From Methanomassiliicoccales archaeon (GTDB lineage: Archaea > Thermoplasmatota > Thermoplasmata > Methanomassiliicoccales > UBA472), in the NCBI GenBank assembly GCA_026394395.1, contig JAPKYK010000002.1:1-64000 (forward strand): a stretch of DNA of 64,000 nucleotides, written 5' to 3'. Below the pieces are notes generated by a model. That model made no database searches. It saw nothing but the letters and a program-made list of their open reading frames with translations, and had not been told where the DNA came from. The translations under genes and the position numbers were made by a program. Below, piece by piece: positions 42,570 to 50,980 of the stretch (position 1 is its first letter; each line of letters begins with the position of its first letter).

Positions 42570-43032
42570 CCACGACCACGCTCAGAACGACGGTCATGAT
42601 CAAAGTTGAATATTCATCCGAAGGCGGGGGCACTTTCACTATCTGGCTCCAATCCCCTTCGCCGTCGGTGCCGTTGGCGCTGATCGCATAATAGTAGGTG
42701 GTTCCACGAAGCACCTCCGAATCATACCCGGCAGTGAAGTTGGCGTCCACGGTGTCATATAGTTCCAGATGGCCGGGGTCGGTGCCCCGGTAGACGTTGT
42801 AGCACAGGACGGTGACGTTGTCTGCGGGCGCCTCCCAGGACAGGTATATGTGCGCTCCATCCCGCTCGGCGACGAAGTTCATCGGTGCTCCTAGCACCGC
42901 CTCCGCTTCGACCAAAGGCGAGGCCGTCATCAGGAACAGGAACAAGATAAGGCCCAAGGACACCGCGCGCAGCACGTCAAAGCATGCCCTACCCTCATCT
43001 AAATGATTTCTGGGCGACGACTCGGGGTTCAC
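42526..43032 (-). CDS. membrane-anchored fibronectin type III domain protein
   Basis: 168 residues. A hydrophobic helix at about 22-42 (signal or anchor), one FN3-like domain at about 48-135 (PMNFVAERDGAHIYLSWEAP, VLCYNVYRG, TYYYAISANGTDGEG) and a C-terminal membrane helix at about 145-162 with a short basic tail. Probably faces outside. It sits between cooC and cdhE but reads like an unrelated surface protein. Start ATG 43032; the upstream 16 bases lead directly from the cdhE stop. Confidence 0.75.
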   Translation of the reverse strand: MNPESSPRNHLDEGRACFDVLRAVSLGLILFLFLMTASPLVEAEAVLGAPMNFVAERDGAHIYLSWEAPADNVTVLCYNVYRGTDPGHLELYDTVDANFTAGYDSEVLRGTTYYYAISANGTDGEGDWSQIVKVPPPSDEYSTLIMTVVLSVVVVTLLFAYWKGKGSE

Positions 43033-43048
43033 AGGAATAGGCGTTCGT

Positions 43049-44374
43049 TCAACTCAGGGACCTCAGGAACTTGGGGATCCCTGACGATTCCTTTGGACCG
43101 ACGATCACCTGCAGCCCGGTGGCCTCGTTCAGCTTCACGCTCATCCTGGCCACCATGCCGGGTATGACCAGCACGCCCTTGTTCGAGCGCCCCTTGGCCC
43201 CGCTGGCCTCCAAGGCCTTCTTCACCGTCTCGGCGGTGAGCTTGCCGGCGGAGAACGACGTCAGTACGGAAAGCCCTTCGGTGTCCACCACCTGCAGCCA
43301 CACCGGTATCTTGCTCTTCTCGATGTCCGAGAGGACGGTGAAGTAGGTGAGGGAGAAGTTGGTGGTGAAGAGCAGCGGCGCGTCCGGACCGGGGTTGTTC
43401 ACCGGGTAGAGGTCCGCCTTCACCTGGATGGGGACCTGCGGGTCGGTGAATATGTTCTGGCGCAGCACCAACAGCGGCAGGACCTGCGAGGCCGGAAGCT
43501 CTTCGAACGTTAGAACGCTGCCGTACTTCATGACCGCGGTCATGGCCATGAGCATACCGTCCTTCCCGATGGGCATGCTCAGGTAGATAGGGTAACCGAG
43601 GCCGCGGAAGGTCTTGCGTATGGCGCTGCGACGGATGATGGTGCATCTCTCCAGCATCTCCTTCATGTTCCCCGGCAAAGGGTCCAGCACCAGGTCTTCA
43701 ATACCCTCTTTGCGCGCCATCTCGACCATATCGGCCAGCTGTCCGAGGTCATCGGAGCTCAGGACCAGGGGGCACCCGGACGCCTTGGCCGCCGCGGCCA
43801 TCTCCTTGACGTTGTTAGCGTTGGCGCCGTGCAGCAAGGGCCGGCGCTCCTTGAACTTGGTCGCCGCCGCGGCCATCACAGTCGCGTCCTGGCAGCACAG
43901 GATCATAGGCCAGTCAGTAAGCTTGCCGACAATGTCGACGGCCTGAACGAACCTATCCGCGTTTCCGGTGCGACATTCCACCTCCACCGCATCCAGCTTG
44001 AGTACCTGGCCCACCCTCTCGAAGCGCAGGGAGCGGGCCTGTTCGACCTTCTCCTCTATCTTCTCCGCGCTGAGGTCGTCCGTCACCCGCAGAGCGAAGG
44101 CCGTGGGATGGAAGAAGCGCTTGTCATGCCGGTACAGCTCGGTCTCGTCGCCCATGTCCACCACGTTCTTCCCAGCGCCGAAGCGCACCAGACGGATGGG
44201 CGGGGCCGAGGAGCTGGCCAGGGCGTTCCTTCCCGCTTCGCTAAGATAAGGGCAGTCGTCCAGCTTGGCCTTGCTGTTGGCCAGCTGCATGGCGAACGCC
44301 AGGCAAGTAGGGTACTTGCACTCGCCGCAGTTCTTCTTGGGCAGGTGCTTGAAGATCTCGATGGCCGTGGGCAT
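43049..44374 (-). CDS. cdhE: corrinoid Fe-S protein large subunit (CdhE/AcsC)
   Basis: 441 residues. The N-terminal [4Fe-4S] motif C16/C19/C24/C41 (NCGECKYPTC...DCPYLS) is followed by the TIM barrel and a C-terminal cobamide-binding domain (about 330-441, including NFSLTYFTVLSDIE and a Gly-rich end). It carries the methyl group between AcsE and acetyl-CoA synthase. Its start codon shares the last base of the cdhD stop. Confidence 0.93.
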   Translation of the reverse strand: MPTAIEIFKHLPKKNCGECKYPTCLAFAMQLANSKAKLDDCPYLSEAGRNALASSSAPPIRLVRFGAGKNVVDMGDETELYRHDKRFFHPTAFALRVTDDLSAEKIEEKVEQARSLRFERVGQVLKLDAVEVECRTGNADRFVQAVDIVGKLTDWPMILCCQDATVMAAAATKFKERRPLLHGANANNVKEMAAAAKASGCPLVLSSDDLGQLADMVEMARKEGIEDLVLDPLPGNMKEMLERCTIIRRSAIRKTFRGLGYPIYLSMPIGKDGMLMAMTAVMKYGSVLTFEELPASQVLPLLVLRQNIFTDPQVPIQVKADLYPVNNPGPDAPLLFTTNFSLTYFTVLSDIEKSKIPVWLQVVDTEGLSVLTSFSAGKLTAETVKKALEASGAKGRSNKGVLVIPGMVARMSVKLNEATGLQVIVGPKESSGIPKFLRSLS

Positions 44375-45324
44375 CAGCCCTCACCCCCCAGTCCGAAGGC
44401 GGCCTGGCGTGCGAGTTCCAAGGCCCCCGGATGCCCGAGGATCAGGATGTCCGCCCCGGACAGCATGGCGGCCAGGGCGGTGGTGGCTTCCCACCATATG
44501 CCCCGCTCCAGCGTGTCGCCGGCCTTGGGCACCTCGTCCGTAGCCTCCCGGGCCTTCCAGGCCGAGGTGCAGTCGCAGATCATGGGCACCTGCAGCATGC
44601 TGTCGCCGGCCAGCGCCGAGATCCTTATGCGCTCGTTGACGGAATAGGAATATTCTAGGCCCATGCCGAGGGCGGCCATGAGCGGGTCGACCACGATGTC
44701 GCCCTTCTTGACCCCGAAGTCGGTGAGCAGGATGACTATCTGCTTGGCCAGGTTGATGTCCAAGTTCGAGAAACCGATGACCGCGTGGCCGTTGGCCACG
44801 GCCGCGGCCGCCGCCGACTTGTAAACGGTCTCCGTTGCCTGACCTAGCAGCAACCGTTCCCCTTTGGTCCGCTCCCCCACCCTCTCCAGCACCTTGGCGT
44901 CCTTCTCTTCGTGCCCGCTGCCGTAGACGATGAGCGGCAGCTCCATCGCTTTCAGCACGGCCATTACCGTCTCCGCGGCGCTCTCCGGGGAGGCATCCTG
45001 GCCTTCCGGGTTGGTGGAGACGAGGTGCAGGCAAATGAGGTCGGCACCGCGGACCGCCCAGGACCTGGCCCAGCTGACCGGGTCCTTGGCGTCGCTGCCG
45101 AAGGCCTCCTGGACCGCTTTAGGGACGTCGTCCAGGGCATCGGCCACCATTCCGGCCAGGGCCACCTTGCGCCGCGTGCCGTCCTCGAAGGACAGGAAAG
45201 GGGCGCCCTTATTGCCGCCCAATCGCACCGGTCTTCGCGAACCGCCCTTCTCCTGGAAGCTTCCGAGCTCCAGCTCGCCAATCGAACCCGTCCACTTCTC
45301 CTTCGGCACCGGCACTTGCGTCAT
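44374..45324 (-). CDS. cdhD: corrinoid Fe-S protein small subunit (CdhD/AcsD)
   Basis: 316 residues, close to bacterial AcsD length; methanogen CdhD is usually longer. TIM barrel that forms the heterodimer with CdhE and cradles the corrinoid. Recognised by IGELELGS, WARSWAVRGADLICLHLVSTNPEGQ and the VVDPLMAALGMGLEYSYSVNERIR region. Follows acsB by 9 bases and overlaps cdhE by one base: acsB-cdhD-cdhE form one operon. Confidence 0.92.
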   Translation of the reverse strand: MTQVPVPKEKWTGSIGELELGSFQEKGGSRRPVRLGGNKGAPFLSFEDGTRRKVALAGMVADALDDVPKAVQEAFGSDAKDPVSWARSWAVRGADLICLHLVSTNPEGQDASPESAAETVMAVLKAMELPLIVYGSGHEEKDAKVLERVGERTKGERLLLGQATETVYKSAAAAAVANGHAVIGFSNLDINLAKQIVILLTDFGVKKGDIVVDPLMAALGMGLEYSYSVNERIRISALAGDSMLQVPMICDCTSAWKAREATDEVPKAGDTLERGIWWEATTALAAMLSGADILILGHPGALELARQAAFGLGGEG

Positions 45325-45333
45325 CCATACACC

Positions 45334-48306
45334 TCAAAGCAACGGCGGCATCCTCAGCGCGGGATGGTCCACCTTGATCATCCAGTTCATCAGGCCCTCG
45401 GCGTCGGTGACGCTGGTCTCGTCCGCCACCTGGTCCAGGAAGCCTGGCGTTCCCAATTCCCTGGCCCTATTAATAAGCTCTTCCCTCATGGACTCCTTGA
45501 GCGCGGAGGGCATCCAGGCGATGCGCAGGAACCCGCCGTCCCCGGAGATGAACTTCCTGGAGATCAGGTAGCGGCGGCCGACCCCGATGAACCCCGGGGT
45601 CTGCTTGCCCCCGCCGATGCTCCCGGCCAAGGTGGAGAACTTCATGCCCACGGGGGTCATCTCGGCGAACTCCCGGTTGACGACGATGACCGATTGCATG
45701 TCCGGGCTCATGGCCACGATGACCTCGAAGCAGCCGCAGGAGGTCATGGGGTCCTCCATCATGCTGTAGGCGCAGAAGCGGGTGAGCTTCCCCCGGGTGA
45801 GGGCGGTCACCGCCTCGTTCACCCCTTTCCACGATCCCTTGGTTTCGTCCTCGACCTCCCTCTTGGCTATAGGCTGGTTCGGTCCGGATGGCACGATCTC
45901 CTTGCCGGTCTTGGCGTCCAGCCAGTTTATCGCTCCGCACAGCCCAGGCCGCTCCGGGGTTATCACGCACACGTGGTCCGGGGCGAAGGACTGGCACATG
46001 AGGCACGAATAGAAGGTGTCCACGCTCTCGTCGGTCAGCCCGGCCATACGCTCCTCCCTCTCCTGGTACGACTTCATTGCCTCCGGTAACCGCTGTTCCA
46101 GCTCCTTGTCGTCGGTGACGATGGTCACCTGGACCCGCGAGACGATGTTGCCGAACTCCTCCTTGAGCTTGGTGACCAGGATACGGCCCAAGTGCTCCAG
46201 GCGGAACCCGGCGCGGTAGGCCTTCTTACTGATACGCACCCAGTTCATGTTGCGCTGACCGGTGTGCCACACGCCCTCAGCGAAGTTCAGGTACAGGTGG
46301 ATGCGCCGCTCCATGACCGACTCGAAGTCCGCCTGCATGCGCTTGCCGAAAACGTCCACCAGGATGGCCAATGGGGACTGGGACCCCTCGGGCAGCTGGT
46401 CCACCTCCGGACCGATGACCCTGATCTCACCGTCCTTCACCTCCTCCTCCGGCCGGCTCTTCAGCAGCTCGAAGGCCGGGGTGCGCCCCCCTCCCGCCTC
46501 CAGATAAGTGTCCGGGCGGCGCACGGTCTCGCCCTCGAAGGCCGGGCCAAAAGGCACCGGGATGTCCACGACGGTAACGGCGGTGCGGATGTCCCGCGAT
46601 TCCAGGCCTCCCTGGAGCATGTCCGCCGGCTCCTTGTGGAACAGGAGGTCCGGTACGCCTTCAACGAACTGGTCCGTGACAATGGGGACATGATGTATCA
46701 GGGCGGCCAAGGCCAAGGAAGCCCGGGCGGCGTCCAGCGGTCCGTAGTGCAGCACGAAGGCCTTGGGCCGCTTGGCCAGGTAGGCGGACAAGCGCTCCGC
46801 GTCCCCCTTCTGCACCCCGCCGAAGGACAGCGCCGCTCTGGTCACGAAGTCCAGGGCGTGCACCAGCTGGGTGAAGTTGCCCAAGGGGTACAGCATCATG
46901 CCCAGCCCCATCTGCACCTCGTTCTCCTGCAGCACCCGGACCACCTCGTCCGCCGCCAGGACCAGCATGCCCCGGGCCTGCAGCTCGCGCACGGTGGTCA
47001 CCAGCTGCTTGTGGTCCTTAGGCATGCCCATCAGAACCGCCGCCCCGGGGATGGTGTCGTCCACGAAGGCTAGACCGAGCTCGCGCAGCACCTTGTCCGG
47101 GACAAAGCCTACGGTGGCCGTCCCGGTGTGCGGATCGCCGTCAAGGTAACGCAAGACTTCCAAGGCCTCGGCGCTCACCAGCGCCGCCTTTCCCGCCTCC
47201 AAGGCGTCCCCCAATCCTCGGCCCGAGGGCAACGCGGAATGCCTCTTGACCACATCCAGAAGTTCCGTCAGGGTGGTGATCTCCGCCCCGTCCCAACCGA
47301 AGATGCACGGAAGGCGGTACGCGGTCTCCGGGTATTCCACCGGGGCGTCACCCCTCCGTTCTATCGCAGAGAGCAAGGCCACCCTGGCCAGAGCGGTCAT
47401 GAGCTCCGCGCCCATGAATCCTATGGCGATGACCTGGGTGTTGCTGACCTGGGCCGGCGCCGGCGGATTGTAACGGTGGGGAAGCCCGCAGACCCACCTT
47501 CTCCTTTCGATCTCCCGGGCCAGCTCCTCCTCGTTAAATAACAGCGTTCCGCCGAACAGGTCCCGGCTGACGTTCACCAACAGCTCCCTGACCTTCCCTT
47601 CCATCGCCACGTTCCTGAGGACCACCGGGCAGCCCATGAGCACCTGCCATAGCGCCAGCCCCAGGTTCTCGGTCCTCAGTCCTATGGGCAGCTGTGTCGC
47701 CGGCATGCCCAGTTCCCTGGATAGCTCCCGGCGGGCCTGGTTGAAAGCGGCCAGCGTCACTGGGAGGTCCCCCTCGATCAAAGTTCTTACGCCTTCGATA
47801 TCCACTAAGCGCGAGGCGCTTCCGCGGTCCTCCATCATCAGACCCCGGCACACGCCTTCCCTAAGGTCCTGCCGCAGGGCTTCCAGCCCCTCGACCTCAT
47901 CCCGCCGGCCGTCCACGGCGTATCGGCAATAGGTGAGCATGAAGATCGCCAGGGCCTCGCGCAGGCAGAGCAGGAGGTCGTAGGCCTCCCCGGCCGGGAC
48001 CCCGTCCAGCGGGGCTAACAGACCGACCTGCTCCCAGGCGCGGCGCTCCCGCAGGGCCACAGGCTCGACGCCCGCGGCCTTGGCCAGGTCCCGTCCCAAG
48101 ATATCCATTCCGATGCCCAGGTCCGCCTTCCACAGGTCCTCCGGGCCCAAGACCTCAACCACTCGGCGCACCAGGTCCGAGATCCCCGTTCCGGATTCCA
48201 AATGCTTCACCGAGTCCAGGCAGCTCCGCCGCTCCTCTCGCAAGGTCGTGAGAAGGTCATGCGCCGTCAAGGGTCCGGACTGGATGGTGGGCTGGGTCAA
48301 AGGCAT
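45334..48306 (-). CDS. acsB: acetyl-CoA synthase AcsB, bacterial type, with long N-terminal extension
   Basis: 990 residues from ATG 48306 (1024 if read from 48408). All A-cluster ligands are present: C768, C771, C780, C790 for the cubane and C857-Gly-C859 for the distal nickel. Moorella AcsB has these at 506-528 and 595-597, a constant offset of 262, so the extra length is N-terminal. Methanogen CdhC lacks the Rossmann domain; this protein has it (from about residue 325), so it is bacterial type. The first 260 or so residues match nothing I know. ATG 48306 is favoured because it follows GGAGAG and a TATA box at 48343-48350. Confidence 0.9.
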   Translation of the reverse strand: MPLTQPTIQSGPLTAHDLLTTLREERRSCLDSVKHLESGTGISDLVRRVVEVLGPEDLWKADLGIGMDILGRDLAKAAGVEPVALRERRAWEQVGLLAPLDGVPAGEAYDLLLCLREALAIFMLTYCRYAVDGRRDEVEGLEALRQDLREGVCRGLMMEDRGSASRLVDIEGVRTLIEGDLPVTLAAFNQARRELSRELGMPATQLPIGLRTENLGLALWQVLMGCPVVLRNVAMEGKVRELLVNVSRDLFGGTLLFNEEELAREIERRRWVCGLPHRYNPPAPAQVSNTQVIAIGFMGAELMTALARVALLSAIERRGDAPVEYPETAYRLPCIFGWDGAEITTLTELLDVVKRHSALPSGRGLGDALEAGKAALVSAEALEVLRYLDGDPHTGTATVGFVPDKVLRELGLAFVDDTIPGAAVLMGMPKDHKQLVTTVRELQARGMLVLAADEVVRVLQENEVQMGLGMMLYPLGNFTQLVHALDFVTRAALSFGGVQKGDAERLSAYLAKRPKAFVLHYGPLDAARASLALAALIHHVPIVTDQFVEGVPDLLFHKEPADMLQGGLESRDIRTAVTVVDIPVPFGPAFEGETVRRPDTYLEAGGGRTPAFELLKSRPEEEVKDGEIRVIGPEVDQLPEGSQSPLAILVDVFGKRMQADFESVMERRIHLYLNFAEGVWHTGQRNMNWVRISKKAYRAGFRLEHLGRILVTKLKEEFGNIVSRVQVTIVTDDKELEQRLPEAMKSYQEREERMAGLTDESVDTFYSCLMCQSFAPDHVCVITPERPGLCGAINWLDAKTGKEIVPSGPNQPIAKREVEDETKGSWKGVNEAVTALTRGKLTRFCAYSMMEDPMTSCGCFEVIVAMSPDMQSVIVVNREFAEMTPVGMKFSTLAGSIGGGKQTPGFIGVGRRYLISRKFISGDGGFLRIAWMPSALKESMREELINRARELGTPGFLDQVADETSVTDAEGLMNWMIKVDHPALRMPPLL

Positions 48307-48342
48307 CTCTCCGATAACTGACAGGACCATCGAGTTCCCGCC

Positions 48343-48350
48343 GATATAAA
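48343..48350 (-). promoter_or_regulatory. TATA box of the acsB-cdhDE operon
   Basis: TTTATATC on the minus strand. The expected start of transcription, about 27 bases on (near 48320), lies downstream of the possible ATG at 48330 and 14 bases before ATG 48306, which decides the start. Confidence 0.5.
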
Positions 48351-48487
48351 TTTGTAGTGCCGGGGTCTGGCGTGAGAACACGAAGCACGCTTTCACTTCG
48401 TTCTCCAAGGAAAGGGCTCATTTCTCGACAGAAGCGTCAGGACGATAGAATTATTATCGACCCGACCGCTAATCGCCTAGGGAGAAT

Positions 48488-49069
48488 ATGTCGGGACTCG
48501 AGGACATCGTGGGCAAAGAGGTCATCAGCGCGGATGCCAAAATCATCGGGAAGGTCGAAGGTATCACCGTAGACTCGGACACCTGGAAAGTGCCGGCGAT
48601 AAGGGTCATCGTGCGCAAGGGCAACGAGGCCGCCCTCAATATCAAGAAGAAGGCCATAGGGACGCAGAAGGTCCACGTGGCCACCCCGCAGGTCTCCTCC
48701 GTCACGGACACCGTGACCCTGGCGGTCAAGATGGAGCAGGTCAAGGATGTGCTCATAGAGGACAAGAAGGTGCCCCTGAACGCCGACAAGATGATCAACA
48801 AGAAGGTCGTGGCCCAGGACGGCACGCAGGTCGGTTACCTGGACAACGTCTATTTCGAAAGAAGCAAGAACTGGGAGGTCACCAAGATAGGCATCAAGCT
48901 GGACAAGACCGCCAAGCAGACCTTGTTCATCAAAGGCGGGGCCACACCCTCGGCCCAGATAACCCTCATGACCAAGGACGTCAGGAGCGTGGGTGACATG
49001 ATCATGCTGCGACTGGACATGGAAAGTATCAAGGACTATCTGAACAAGAAACAGGTGTCCAGGAAGTAG
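48488..49069 (+). CDS. tandem PRC-barrel domain protein
   Basis: 193 residues with two PRC-barrel repeats: residues 5-95 (EDIVGKEVISADAKIIGKVEGI) and 100-190 (DKMINKKVVAQDGTQVGYLDNV). Single PRC proteins are common in archaea and are linked to RNA processing and cell division. Own promoter (ATTATTATC near 48450-48458) and a strong hairpin terminator directly after the stop, so it is transcribed alone. Confidence 0.8.
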   Translation: MSGLEDIVGKEVISADAKIIGKVEGITVDSDTWKVPAIRVIVRKGNEAALNIKKKAIGTQKVHVATPQVSSVTDTVTLAVKMEQVKDVLIEDKKVPLNADKMINKKVVAQDGTQVGYLDNVYFERSKNWEVTKIGIKLDKTAKQTLFIKGGATPSAQITLMTKDVRSVGDMIMLRLDMESIKDYLNKKQVSRK

Positions 49070-49071
49070 AA

Positions 49072-49108
49072 GGCGGTCCGGCCGCCGTTCTTTATTTCTT
49101 AATTTTTA
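49072..49108 (+). terminator. hairpin plus T-rich terminator
   Basis: GGCGG-TCCGG-CCGCC stem three bases after the PRC-barrel stop, followed by a T-rich run (TTCTTTATTTCTTAATTTTT). Intrinsic-terminator-like. Confidence 0.55.
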
Positions 49109-49169
49109 TTCCCGCAGGTCCCGAAAGCCTGGCGACACGCATATCAGCAAGATTGGCGATAGAGCAGTC

Positions 49170-50471
49170 GTGAAGAGCAAAGGGAATGGCGGACGCGGCG
49201 TGGAGCAGAAGATCGACACAGGCACCACGCCTGGCGGAATCAAGGTTATAGTGGAGAGCATGCCCCAGGTGCATACCGTGGCCCTCTCGGTCACCGCCAC
49301 GGTCGGCTCCCGGGACGAAAAGCGCAGCGAGTCTGGCGTGTCCCATTTCTTAGAGCACATGCTCTTCCGGGGGACCAAGACCAGGGACTTCCGCGAGATC
49401 AACGAGAAGATCGAAGCGTCCGGCGGCTACCTGAACGCCTACACCACCCATGAGTTCACCTGCTTCTTCACCTTCACCATCGACGAGTCGCTTAAGGTCG
49501 GCGAGGAACTGCTTTCCGACGTATTCCTGAACCCGCGCATGGACCCTTCGCTGGTGGAGCTGGAGCGCAGCATCGTCAAACAGGAGATCGGTATGCACAT
49601 GAACGATCCCACTTCGCATCTGCACACCAGGATGGCCGAGGCCATGTACAAGGGCAACCCCTTGTCGCGCCCAATTCTGGGGATGGCGGAGAGCCTAGAT
49701 ACCTTCACCTCGGACTTTTTGCTGGAGTATCATCACGCCCATTACCATCCCCCGCACGTGGTGGTCTGCGCGGTCGGCCGGGTCGACCTGCAGAGAGTAA
49801 TGGATTGGGCCAGCCGGTTCGACGACGTCGCTGGCCAGGCGGCCAGGAAAAGGCGCATCGCTCCTAAGCAGAACGTGGGCACGCACTTCTTCGTCAAGGG
49901 CGACGATCGTGCCTACATCGGGGTCGGCACGCCGGCGCTCCCGGCGCCGGACGAGATGGCCATGGCCCAAACGATGCTGACCACGGTGCTTTGCGGTGGG
50001 ACCTCCTCTCGCCTCAACCACCGCATAAGGGAGATGGAGGGGCTGGTCTATTCCATCGGCATGTACCCGTACGCCTACCAGGACTGCGGCTCCATAGTCA
50101 CCTATTGCTCCACATCCATGGAGCATGTCCCGCGGCTGTTCGATTCCTTCGGCCAGGAGCTCTCCCGTTTCAAGCGCGAAGGGCTGGAAAGGGATGAGCT
50201 AGACAAGGCCAAGAACATCCTGAAGGGCTCATTGTTGCGCAACGCCTGCCGCCCGGACCAGAACATGAGCACCTACCTGCACCACTACCTCGACACCGGC
50301 AAGGTGCAAGGCATCGAGGAGCAACTGAGCGAGATCAACGCGGTGACCGAAGAACAGGTCATGAAGGTGGCGCAGGACGTACTGCTCCGCAAGAAAGTGT
50401 GCACCGCCATCTGCGCCGGCGAGGACATGCGGGCGGAGATGACGGAGGCGGCGGACTCCTTAGACTTCTAA
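49170..50471 (+). CDS. M16 family zinc metallopeptidase
   Basis: 433 residues. The inverted zinc motif HFLEH (H59, E62, H63) with the downstream glutamate region ERSIVKQEIGMHMNDP near residue 130 shows an active-type N-terminal half, and a second inactive half follows (YCSTSMEHVPRLFDSF), so one chain has both domains like mitochondrial-processing-peptidase relatives. Start is GTG 49170; GTG 49200 is a possible later start. No signal peptide. Its stop overlaps the convergent biotin carrier gene by 4 bases. Confidence 0.87.
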   Translation: MKSKGNGGRGVEQKIDTGTTPGGIKVIVESMPQVHTVALSVTATVGSRDEKRSESGVSHFLEHMLFRGTKTRDFREINEKIEASGGYLNAYTTHEFTCFFTFTIDESLKVGEELLSDVFLNPRMDPSLVELERSIVKQEIGMHMNDPTSHLHTRMAEAMYKGNPLSRPILGMAESLDTFTSDFLLEYHHAHYHPPHVVVCAVGRVDLQRVMDWASRFDDVAGQAARKRRIAPKQNVGTHFFVKGDDRAYIGVGTPALPAPDEMAMAQTMLTTVLCGGTSSRLNHRIREMEGLVYSIGMYPYAYQDCGSIVTYCSTSMEHVPRLFDSFGQELSRFKREGLERDELDKAKNILKGSLLRNACRPDQNMSTYLHHYLDTGKVQGIEEQLSEINAVTEEQVMKVAQDVLLRKKVCTAICAGEDMRAEMTEAADSLDF

Positions 50472-50980
50472 GGCTCCACGACCAGGAGCACCTGGCCGCC
50501 CTCGACGGTCTCTCCGGCGCGGACCTTGATCTCTTTCACCTTGCCGGCCACCTCGGTCTGCACCTCGTTCTCCATCTTCATGGCCTCCAATACCAGCATG
50601 ACCTGGTTGGCCTGGACGGCGTCGCCGACCTTGACCTTGACCGACATGATCTTGCCAGGCATGGGGGCCAGCACGGCGCCTGATGCGCTGCCTTCCTTAC
50701 CGCCATCCTCGGACTCCTCCAGCACGATATGCTCGATCTCCCGCACCTGCTGCAGCTTCAGCTCCATGGTCCGGTCATCGACCATGACCTTGGCCCCGGT
50801 CTCAAGGTCCCCCTCGATGACCATCGGCGCGGCCTCGCCGTTGACCTGGACCTTATCCTCCTTGACTATACACTTGAAGACATGGTCCTCGATCTCCACG
50901 CGATAGTCGCCGCCGTTCTTCTCTACGGTGACCTCGTACTCCTGCCCATTTACGGTCATACGCAGCTTCACAGCGGCCAC
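50468..50980 (-). CDS. biotin carboxyl carrier protein (1.3S type)
   Basis: 170 residues. The C-terminal biotinyl domain has EAMKMEN with the biotin-accepting lysine at 135, preceded by a Gly/Ser/Ala-rich hinge (about 92-103). The N-terminal 90 residues form a beta-rich module typical of OadA/5S-associated carriers. GTG 50980 lies inside the end of the 5S-like gene (13-base overlap), so both are made together. Confidence 0.9.
   Translation of the reverse strand: MAAVKLRMTVNGQEYEVTVEKNGGDYRVEIEDHVFKCIVKEDKVQVNGEAAPMVIEGDLETGAKVMVDDRTMELKLQQVREIEHIVLEESEDGGKEGSASGAVLAPMPGKIMSVKVKVGDAVQANQVMLVLEAMKMENEVQTEVAGKVKEIKVRAGETVEGGQVLLVVEP

Noticed and set aside
46192-47073. A 293-codon plus-strand frame opposite acsB
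   Set aside because: Antisense shadow with no motif; acsB has all catalytic residues on the other strand.
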